Part shown: positions 54,873 to 64,000 of the stretch, piece after piece
Position numbering within the stretch: position 1 is the first letter of the stretch
Layout: each line of letters starts with the position of its first letter
Assembly (NCBI GenBank): GCA_001179505.1
Contig: CDMY01000831.1
Span: forward strand, 1-64,000
Length of the DNA stretch: 64,000 nt
Direction of reading: 5' to 3'
DNA from: Vitrella brassicaformis
Taxonomy: Eukaryota > Sar > Vitrellaceae
Position numbers and translations under genes: made by a program
Notes under the pieces: generated by a model
What the model was told of the DNA's origin: nothing
The model's database searches: none
Seen by the model: only the letters and a program-made list of their open reading frames with translations

Positions 54873-57800
54873 AGGGGTCACCTGAGTCCCAAGAAGGAGA
54901 GCCTCTCGGCCATCTGCAACCTGACCACATCAACAGACGAGAGTCACACACTGAGCATGATTCGAATACACCTGCCTGACGTCGGAGAGGTAGGCACACA
55001 CGAACAATCAACCAGACATGGATGAGTGTCTGCCTGTCCTGTGTGTTACTCAGCATGTGGATCGGATAGTGTCGGCCGGTGCTGATGCGGAGAGCAGAAA
55101 GCGGCTCGAGGAGGCCTGCTGGAAATACGTAGCACGGTGAGAGAGAGAGAGAGAGAGAGAGACATGCACAAGGAAGGAGCATCCAGCAGGCCATGCCTCA
55201 TGTATGTGTGTGGCGGATGTCTGTGGGCAGCTTCACTTCACTGGGACCCGGTGGCTGGCAGCGCGTCAAGAAGGCATACCAGCTCCTCAAGGAAGAAGGC
55301 ATGTTGCCCAATCGCACGCCCGTCTCCCAGTCATCCGGGCCCCCTCCACCCACCCCAGCACCTCGACCCACAACCACGCCGGCAAGTGACGACCAGCCAA
55401 CCAAGCTGCTCGCGCTGCCCCTCGCTCCCCCTCGGCACCAGCAGGGCGCCCCTGACGTTAGCAGAGGGATCCTCACCTCCAAGCTGCAGGACGAGCCGTC
55501 CGGCAGTGTCGAGTGCGCGACAGCCAAGGACAGGTCCTCATCGGCGACGCCTCGGCCATCGGTCGCCTGGTGTTCTGGTCTGCTCGAGGGAGACCGCGGT
55601 TCTGACAGCGACGGCCCCAGCTCACTGCCGGGCAGCAGGGACGGAGCAGGGCTGGACAAGGCGGAGAGGCAGCTGATGGGCAAGATGATGCGGCAGAGGG
55701 GCGGGCTGGCTGGAAGGGAAGGTGAGGAGCTGCCAGACGATCCATCTGGTGTGCCTTCCCCAGCCATGGATGTGACGACGGCGATGCGGGAGCGGCTCGC
55801 TGTGCTGGAGGAGAACAACAGCCTGCACTCCATCAAGGGGCAGCTCGAGCACAGCCCCTACTTCTCCAAGCCGCTAGACGATCTGCACCTCAGCGACTCA
55901 CATGAGGAGAAGGCGCAGCAGCCGTGCCATTTCTTCCCCCAGCCTGACAGAGGCCTCCCTCAGCAGCAGGGCAAGACATCTCTCCCCGTCGGCAGCTTGT
56001 CGCCCTTCCTCTTCCCGGCCAACCTCCGCAGCGCCATCGGCACGCCCGGCGGGCCAACTCGGTCGGCGGACACCAAGGGGACAGCTCGGGGGCGGATGCA
56101 CAACGACGATGGGTCGGACGGTGAGGACGGGGGCGGCGCCGACGAGCGGCACTCACGGCCCAAGAAGGGTGGTTCCCGCGAGGCGACGCCCGAGATACCA
56201 GAGGAGCTGTTCCTGGAGCTGGAGAGACGGCAGGATGACACTCTCATGCGGATGGACCCGAGCAGCCAGAAGATGACGGCCATGCTGCGGGCGGTGCGGG
56301 AGACGTGCGCCCACGATCAGCTGGTGGCAGAAGATCAGCGCAAGGCCGTGCATCTCAAGGAGGACCGCCAGCTCCTCTCCCAGCTGCCGACTCCATGCTT
56401 CCCCGACCCCTCCTTCCTGGACGGGCTGCTCTTCCGCCACGCCCTGCAGGCGTGTGTGGTGCACGGTGCGGCCGGGTCGCTCGAGGCGCTGCTGAGGGAA
56501 ACGCTCATCAAGCCGACCGAGAAGGACAAGAAGAGGCTGGCTGTGGGTGAAGTGCGGGCCAAGAGGGACAGGAAGGTGCTCAAGTGGAGTGACCTGATCC
56601 TGGATGCTCTCGATGCATCGAACCTGTACCGTGACGAACCTCTCAACCTAGTCACCGAAGGTCCGCAGACAGGCAGGCAGACAGACAGACAGAGACAGAG
56701 AGAGGTATGGACGGCCCGACACTTACTGCACGTTGGTGCGGATCTTGTCTGTGTGTTCAGATTATGTGCCGTCCCCCCTGGTCGTGCAGGCGGCCGTGGC
56801 CAACGCGCCCATCCAGATCATGAAGGTGCTCCATGAGCCTATTGTGCTGGCTGCGTGTAATGGAAGCCTCCATGTGTCTGTGTTATGCAGACGCTGCTGG
56901 CGTACAACGCCGATGTGAATGCGCGAGGCTATGCCGGCCAGACAAAGGCGACTAACTGCAAGATCAGCTACAACACATCCGCCGTCGGTAAGCGGCAAGG
57001 GAAGATATTGCTGAAACGCAGCCTCATTGCATTGCCTTCTGTGTGTGTGTGCAGGTGCGGCTGCCATGTGCCACCGTCCGGATCTCCTTCGTTTCCTCCT
57101 CCGTGAGGCAAGGCGAGCCGACCCCAGGGTCCGGTCAGTCGCGACGTTTGCGGGCCAAGACGGCAGGTACCACAGACCCCACCTGTCGATGCGTGACGTT
57201 CCGCCTTTCCTTTCCTCCCCCCTCCATCCTTCTCAGGCCCCCCCCATGATTGCTTTTCCTGACTTGCTTCAGCTGGTGTGCCTTGGCCCGCCGCCCATAG
57301 CCGCGGGTGCGCAGCCGTCGGAGGCGCAACAGCGGCAGGCCCTGTCCACCATCGAGGTGGTCGATGCGGAGGGACTGATCAAGTACGGCGGGAGCGGCAG
57401 CGGCATCTTCGACATCAACTGCAGCGACTCATACGGCGAAACGCCTCTGCACATCGCCGCCGCCAACGGCTGGTGCGGTCTAGTCGAGTGGCTGCTCAAG
57501 AATGGGGCGGACCCTAGGGCTGTCAAGAAGTCCAACGAAACGCCTCTCGACTTGGCACGAAGCCATGGCCGGAAGGTCAGCTCAAGGAATGGCGTCCAAT
57601 GAGCCGTCACAGTGAGTGAGTCGGCTTTGTCGTGCTTCGCAGGAGTGCGAGGCCGTGCTGCTGAAGCATCTCACTGCCCCTCCGGGGCAGACGACCACCA
57701 ACACTGCCGCAGGAGCCAGCACGGGAGCGCCTTCCGTCCCCACGGCAAGCGAAGCACCGCCCCGCACACACATATGCCATGAGCACACACACACAGACCG

Positions 57801-60800
57801 CACCGTTTGTGTGAATGGCGGGATGCAGGCGGCTGCGGCTGGTGCGATGGAGGAGGGCGGGGGTGTCGACTCACCAGCGGCCGCGGCACACGAGAGGAAG
57901 AGGCAGGAGCTGCGTGACAGGGCGACTAGGGGAGTGGTGCAGATGAAGGCCACGGCGAGAGCGATCCGGGAGGCGTGCTTACACGACCTGTTGACGCCAG
58001 AGGGGCGGCGCAAGTCTGTCGGTCTCAAGGAGGACCTCTCGCTGCTGTCGTCGCTGCCCAAGCCCATGGTCTCCTACATGAACGGCTTCGTGCTGAAGCA
58101 GTCCCTGCAGTCATGTGCCATGTACGGCTCGGCTGGGTCGCTCGACACACTGCTGCAGGAAAACTTCATCAAGCCGACGGAGGAGAGTGACGACGAGGGG
58201 CTGTCGGCGGGGCAGGTGCGGGCGAGGGACGGGCGGTACCTCAAGTGGCGAGACCTTTCGCCTGCCAGCATCGAGCCATTCGAGGGCGAGATGATCGAGC
58301 CTGATCGTAAGTGAAGAATCAAACCAAGATCGAAGGGCGATATGTCTGATTATGCCTGGATGGCATCAGATTATGTGCGGATGCCTTTGTTGATTCTGGC
58401 GTTCGCGTCTGATGCTCCCTCTGCGCCGCAGATCGTCAAGGTACGCCAGTAGAGAGCCACATGACATCACTTAGCCGCCTCTCATGGGTCCGTCTGTGTG
58501 CCTGTCTGCCTCTGTGCAGTCGCTGGTCGAGTACAATGCCGACATCAACGAAATCGGCCCGGTGTTTGTGGACCCCAAGACCAAAAAACTCATGATGTCA
58601 TCGGCCGTCGGTGAGTGTCGAAAGGACAGGACAGGACAGGATAAGGAATGCCGGATGGAGGGAGATCTGACTTTGTCTCTTCAGGTGCTGCTTCCATGTA
58701 CCACTGGCCTGAGGTCCTCAACTACCTTCTCCGCCAACCGCATGCCGACCCGTCAGTCCACTCTGAGGAGGAGTTCCTTGCGGGCCTGAACATTGTTCAG
58801 CTAGCCTGCGTCGGCGCAGACGAGGACCCGGAAGGCAACCAAGATACCGACGGTGAGTGACTGGTCGATTGAGCCAGACTGACGCGTGCTGACGCTCTTG
58901 TGTGTTGCAACAGCGCCCCGGCCCCCTCCTGAGCCCACGGTGGGCAGCAAGAGCCGCAAGAAGGCCGCCAGCAAGGGCAAACGGGCCAGCAACGACGGTC
59001 TTGCGCAAGAGGCGGGACAGCAGGCGGCCGGCGGCATAGCGACGAAGGAGACAGAGCAGAAGGAAAAGGCCCGGCAGTCGCGTGCAGTGGCCACCCTGGA
59101 TGTGCTCGAACGCCACGGCCTGACGCGCAGCCCACCGGCCGAGGGCAATGGAGGGCGTCGCAAGAGGCCCGTCCTCAGTCTGCACTGCCGTGACAAGACG
59201 GGCTGGTCTCTGCTGCATGGTGCGGCTGGTAATGGGTTGTCTGAGGTGATCAAGTGGCTGCTGGAGAGGGGAGTGGACGCTGAGGCCGTCAACAACGAAA
59301 ACGAAACACCCCTCGATGTCGCGCGCCGAGTCGGCGAGAAGGTCAGCAGACAGGAGGCACACCAACGTCAGCCGCTTTATTTGTTTGGTGTGTTCAGTTG
59401 TGTGTGGACGTGTTGATGGCTCATCTGGAGGCCCGTCGCAAGGCGGCGGCTGCCGATCTGCTGCGAGAGGAGGAGCAGGCCCGCAAGAAGGAGGAGAGGG
59501 CCGCCAGAAAGCGCGAGCGGAAGCGTCTCAAGGTGCCTTTGCCGTGCACCGCTGCACACATGGATTCTGCATGTGTGTGTCATTGCCTTCAGCGATTGGC
59601 GGCTGAGCAGGCCGAGTCAGCGGCAGATGGCGAGACGGAGGAGGCCGACGACACACAGCACGAGACTGAAGAAGTAGATCAGGTGACGGAGGAAGCTGCT
59701 GCGCTCAGTTGCCCGCCAGACACACACAGCGACAGGTGCAGACAGAGCCACCGACACTTCTACCCAGTAGCCCCCATCTGTTGTCCTTCTGTGTGTGGCG
59801 CACAGTGTCGAGCCGGCCTTCTCTGACGCCCCGAGTGACCGCCACCAGCAGCCTCCAGCTGGTGTCGGCCCTTCGCCATTGCCCCCTCTCCCTCTCTCCC
59901 CTGCTCATGGCGCACCGGCCAGCCACTTGTTTGCTGCCCAGCGGCCGTCCAGCTCATCGTAAGGCACTCAGAGGAGACCCACCACACACCGAGTCACTCG
60001 ATCTGTTGTGTGTGTTATCCATCCGTGATCCATCCATCAGGTCCTCATTTGCCGACCCGCCGGCGTCATCGACGGTCAGCACGACGCCCGCCGACCGGCC
60101 CTCCTCCGCACAGACGTCAGCCCGACAATACCAGTGACTCCCAAACATAGCCCCAATCGCCTGTGTGGTCTGTAGCTGTCAATGTGCCTGTGTGTGCGCA
60201 GGTTTTGCCCGGCTGATGTGACGGCTCAGCTGCGGGCTGACCTGAACGGATGCATCGACAAGAAAGAGAGGTCAGGACACATAACAACACGGCCATGTGT
60301 GTCATACCAATATGTTTTGTTCCATGTGTGTGCAGTCTGGAGGATCAGTACAGTGATCTGTTGGCTGCCCGTCGGCGGGCGGCCGATCGCGTCAAGGAGC
60401 TCAAGACAAACATACGACGACTCAAATACGTCACGCCCAAGTGAGCGATACACACGAGGAGAGGGCCCAACACAGCGGCTCCGCTCTGTATGCTGTTGAT
60501 GCAGCCTGAGCCACGATGTGCTGGCGTCGCTGTCCACGGCTGCCGAAGTGCGTGAGTTTGAGGCAAAGATCAGCCGCGAAGAGGAGCGGCTCGATGAGCT
60601 CATGGAGACGGCCGTCCAGCATGCAATGCGGCTGCAGAGCGGCGCATCCAAACCCACAAAGGCACCCGCAGCCGAGCAGCAGAGTGCCGCAGCGGCAGCA
60701 GCTGCTGCGTCTGCCTCCACGCCCACATCCGCTGCTGAAGGGTTGGTGGGACGGAAGGAAGACGCACCATCCATTCCCACGTCGGCGCATCTCTGTGGCG

Positions 60801-61711
60801 CTCCCTTGTGTGTGTATCAATCAGGTGCGGCGTGCCGGTGTGTAGTGCGATGCGGGTGTTGTTGAACGAGTCGTCGACTGAGGATCAGCTGCTCGAGGCC
60901 ATACAACACATCCAATACGACATAGACCAGTAAGACAGGGCGGTCCTTATGGTAGCCAGAAAGGAACCCATCGGGTTGATCTGTCTGGCTGTCTGTCTGT
61001 CTGCCTGTCTGTCTGCCTGTCAGGTTGGAGGGTGACATCTTTCGGATGACGGACGTGTGCACCGAGGCCGAGGCCGCACTACAGCCGCTCGAGCAAGAGC
61101 ACCACACACTGCAGCAAGAGGCAAAGAAACGGTAAACAAAGGCCCACCAACACACACAGACGGCCGGGAATGCATGTCTCCCTATGCCTCTCGGCCCATG
61201 GTCAGGCTGACCCCTACTCGTCTCGAGTCGCTCACGAGCATCGCAGCGGTGGATGCCTTCAAGCGCGACATCAAGAGGGCCAAACAAGAGCTGCGGGAGG
61301 TGTCGAAAGAGGCCGCCGTGCGTCAGGCTGCACTCGAGAAGGAGGAGACGGCCGCTGCTGCTGCCGCTGCCGCTGCTGATGGCGATGGCGGGGAGGGCAC
61401 CTGCGTCATGTGCATCTCGGAGACGCCAACAGTCGTATTCTTCCCATGTCGGCAGGTCAGTCACGATACACCCAGACCGAGTCGCATACCACCATTGTCC
61501 GTGTGTGTGTGTGCAGAAGTGTCTGTGTGAGGGTTGCTGGCGCGACATGGCGGCGGCCCACGAGGCGGCCAAGAAGGAGAAGGCCCGCCTGGAGGCGCTG
61601 CAGCGGCGAGTGCCTGACAACATCGCCCGTGACGCCCAGCTCAGGTGTCCGATGTGCAACCAGGAGGCCCACTACGCCAGCACCGTCGACGGCATCACAA
61701 CAGCCACGTGA
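53367..61711 (+). CDS. Large ankyrin-repeat/coiled-coil protein with C-terminal RING-like domain
   Basis: ATG 53367 opens MSDFAKNLQKGLAGGRKALY. The first third is low-complexity with some helical parts (FVYQLHKTLLNAVGVSEEDY; ACWKYVARFTSLGPGGWQRV). A duplicated module follows: A about 56275-57600 (AVRETCAHDQLVAEDQRKAV ... VPSPLVVQAAVANAPIQIMK ... ETPLHIAAANGWCGLVEWLL) and B about 57940-59340 (AIREACLHDLLTPEGRRKSV ... LVEYNADINEIG ... WSLLHGAAGNGLSEVIKWLL), each with ankyrin units. Then comes a long coiled coil (RLAAEQAESAADGETEEADD to VREFEAKISREEERLDELME) and a C-terminal RING-like domain (CVMCISETPTVVFFPCRQ, KCLCEGCW, CPMC). The arrangement suggests an E3 ubiquitin ligase. Exons from 53367 to 55139 join the rest with correct phase, but a two-gene split cannot be excluded. 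Exons near 59700-60150 are uncertain. Confidence 0.75.
54837..54873. repeat. (GT)n microsatellite forming most of an intron
   Basis: The run begins at the donor GT after CATCTGAT and ends at the TAG acceptor before GGGTCACC, so the ~40-bp intron is almost entirely GT. Confidence 0.8.
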
Positions 61712-62235
61712 GCAGCGGCAGACAGAGACAGCCGGTAGACCGACGTGTGCGTAGCTGTAGCTCTCATGCGCCGATGGCGCGGACTCAAATCAGTCAGTCA
61801 TCGCTGTGTGTATACCTACCTCTGTATTGGTGGCAGACAGACCTCTTTACTTGGCTGCATGGATGTCGTGAGTGAGATGACAGTGTGTGTGCATGGTGCC
61901 TGCGTGTGCGTGTGTGCCCTTTATAGTCTGTGAATACCACTTCGCCACCGTCACACACACTGATGGTTTAAAGTTCACACCGCGTCACACAAGGCAAATG
62001 GCATGTAGGGTCCATTCGTGGAGCCATGAGCCGTGTCCTCCTCCCCACCAGCCACCGTTGACCGTCACGCCCGCCACATCACACACATCCGTCCACACCA
62101 ACAGCAACAGACCACACAGAACACACAGACGGGCAAAGCCCCCGACTGTCTGCCTGCCTGCCTGTCTGACTGTGGCGAGCCAATGAAGGAGTATGGGAGC
62201 AGAAGGTACTACCCCTCGTGTCGCATTGCCATGGC
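61712..62235. other. Intergenic region between convergent genes
   Basis: No gene is supported; short TG-rich and CA-rich stretches are present. Confidence 0.6.
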
Positions 62236-63048
62236 CTAACGGTAAGACTTTTGGTATCTGGCGCGTGCGCCCCGACCGCCGAATTTCTTGGGTTCGCATC
62301 TTCTGGGGTCTGCGACGAAGAGGGACCGGTCGTAGGCGTTGAAGGTGTCCTTGAGCTCCTTCTTGCTCGACTCGTCCACATCTGACACACGAGACACACA
62401 CGGACAGACGGAGGGATGGAATGGACGCGTCATGTCACACACAGCCGGCAGGCCGTGATGTGCGTTGTGGTGTTGTGTTGCTTACACTTCTGGTAGTATG
62501 CGAGGATGGCCTTGGCGATGGCTTGACGAATGGCTGATGAGAACACAACGGACGACACGACACAGATGAGAGATGAGGCAAGCCAAGCCACCTCTGGCGG
62601 TCTGGTGTTGGTGTGTCTGCGTAGCACCATAGATCTGTGAGGTGTATCCGCCGCCCTTGACCCTCAGCCTGATGTCGATGCTCTCGAACTTCTTCTTCCC
62701 CAGTATCAGCACCGGCTCGAACAGCTTCACGCGCAGGATCTCGGGACGCATCAAATCCAACGGACAACCATTGACCTAACGGGATACAGAAGCCAACCAC
62801 CACACATCAAACACACACAGGGTGCGGTGCAGGCTGACGCTGACGCCCACCTTGATGTGCCCAGATCCCTCCTGGCAGAGGGCCACAGCCACGGCATTCT
62901 TCTGAGAGGCACAGCAACGCACAGACAGACAAGAGGGAGGGAGTGACACGGCCATCCAGCTCACAGACCACCCCATGTCGGTCGCGCCCACCTTGCGTCC
63001 GAACGTCTGGACCCTCTTCGTGGGCTCCTTCTCCTTCTTGCCTTCCAT
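62236..63048 (-). CDS. RPS16: 40S ribosomal protein S16 (uS9)
   Basis: uS9 sits in the head of the small ribosomal subunit; its C-terminal tail reaches the P-site tRNA. Five short exons: [19 protein letters not shown] (63048-62992), [38 protein letters not shown] with [10 protein letters not shown] (about 62780-62630), [16 protein letters not shown], and [20 protein letters not shown] with [18 protein letters not shown] before the TAG at 62236-62238. The terminal KSYR is the family ending and the summed length fits. Divergent from RPL13 across about 390 bp. Confidence 0.95.
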
Positions 63049-63439
63049 GCTGGCAGGCTAGACAGGCTGAGATCAGGAGCTAGCTGAACACGCACAACGC
63101 ACAAACCACACAGATCTCTGCCTGTAGGTCTACCCGGTGCAGCTTTTCACTCTCTCCCTTCTACTATACCCCTCCCTCTCCTCATCCCCCTCTTTGGTGT
63201 ACCTGTTCGTTCGTTGCGACCTTCTTCTTTTTGCGAGCTTGCAGATCTCCCCCCCTCTAAGCTCGCAAACACACACAAAATAGCAGCGCCAGAGAAAGGG
63301 CGAGGTGAGCAGGGAAGGAGGGAGGAGGCAGGCCAACGCATCTGGCTGGTCAGCATCCTCAGATCTGTGCCGTTGCCATCTGTGCGGTGGGTAATCTCAG
63401 GCTGTAGTGTGCCGCTGGGTGGTGGTTTGGTTGGTCAGG
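63049..63439. promoter_or_regulatory. Shared divergent promoter of RPS16 and RPL13
   Basis: A 391-bp interval between start codons of two ribosomal protein genes on opposite strands; co-regulation is plausible. It contains CT-rich stretches but no motif I can call by eye. Confidence 0.45.
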
Positions 63440-64000
63440 ATGGTGAAGCACAACAACGTATTGCCCAACGTGCACTTCCACAAGTACTGGCAGCGGTACG
63501 TCAAGACTTGGTTCAACCAGCCAGGCCGCAAGAAGAGCCGCCGACTCGCGAGGCAGAAGAAGGCCGCAGAACTCGCACCCCGACCCGTCGCCAAGCTCCT
63601 CCGGCCGGTGGTGCACCCGCCCACGCAGCGCTACAACCTCAAGGTCCGACGGGGTCGCGGATTCACTCTTGAAGAACTCAAGGTCAGTCCGTTGCACACA
63701 ACACACATGGGGGAGGATGGGAAGACGGTACTCATGTGTGCGTGTGTGTGATCAGGAGGCTGGCATCTCCCGCAAGACTGCCCGCACGATCGGCATCTCT
63801 GTGGACTGGCGTCGCAAGAACCGGAGCATGGAGTCGCTCAACACTAACGTGGACCGCCTGAAGGAGTACAAGTCCAAGCTGATCATCTTCCCCCGCAAGA
63901 ACAAGGCCAAGACCGGCGACACCGAGCGCAGCGAGATCCAGAACGTCCAGCAGAACGCCTCAAAGGACATCATCCCCATTCCCAAGCCCTCGCTGCGCAT
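63440..64000 (+). CDS. RPL13: 60S ribosomal protein L13 (eL13), truncated by window end
   Basis: Starts [20 protein letters not shown] and continues [47 protein letters not shown]; intron 63683-63755; then [40 protein letters not shown]. This is unambiguous eL13, a large-subunit surface protein. The frame is open at 64000; the conserved C-terminal part lies outside the window. Confidence 0.95.

Noticed and set aside
1-64000. tRNA or rRNA genes
   Set aside because: No cloverleaf B-box-like pair or rRNA-like stretch was noticed; a covariance search would be decisive.

Overview
The window is nuclear DNA of an intron-rich, GC-rich eukaryote. Genes are split by many short (about 50-100 bp) GT-AG introns, a few GC-AG introns are visible, and acceptors are commonly preceded by TG/CA-rich runs. 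CCCH-finger wording of the KTKMC...CNFAH...ELR type, a chromerid/apicomplexan-like gene set and CA/TG and GACA microsatellites suggest an alveolate, possibly a chromerid such as Vitrella; that taxonomic call is inference. A 300-bp run of N marks a scaffold gap.

Layout. 0.6-5.4 kb (+) and 17.1-22.0 kb (-) hold two copies of a secreted lectin/beta-helix gene, forming an inverted repeat with arms of about 5 kb; each copy carries a different lesion. The 11.6-kb spacer holds a small His-rich hypothetical gene (-), the splicing factor BUD13 (+), an F-box/RCC1 propeller gene (-) and an ADCK1-type ABC1 kinase gene (+, interrupted by the gap). Next come a membrane-anchored family-24-like methyltransferase (-), a TOE1/CAF1-family deadenylase (+), a repeat cluster, a hypothetical gene (-), a CMGC-like protein kinase with an in-frame TAG (+), a HEAT-repeat protein (-), and a RING/coiled-coil gene resembling Zip3/RNF212 (-).

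From 37.3 to 40.9 kb I see no gene. 40.9-43.6 kb holds a CCCH zinc-finger gene and a small hypothetical gene (both -). 43.7-46.8 kb is a tandemly duplicated hypothetical gene (+) whose C-terminal ends run into a short inverted-terminal repeat element also found at 26.6, 26.9 and 48.5 kb. 47.5-48.1 kb is a small two-membrane-segment coiled-coil protein (-). 49.0-53.2 kb is a type I membrane protein with a C-type lectin domain (-), divergent from a large ankyrin/coiled-coil/RING gene (53.4-61.7 kb, +) with an internal duplication. The window ends with divergent ribosomal protein genes uS9/RPS16 (-) and eL13/RPL13 (+, cut by the window edge).

Functional themes are mixed, as expected of a eukaryotic chromosome: RNA processing (BUD13, TOE1, CCCH), translation (uS9, eL13), ubiquitin-type ligases (two RING, one F-box), mitochondrial kinase, and secreted or surface lectin-like proteins. 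Exon boundaries given here were read by eye from splice signals plus frame continuity; they are good to a base where stated and approximate elsewhere.
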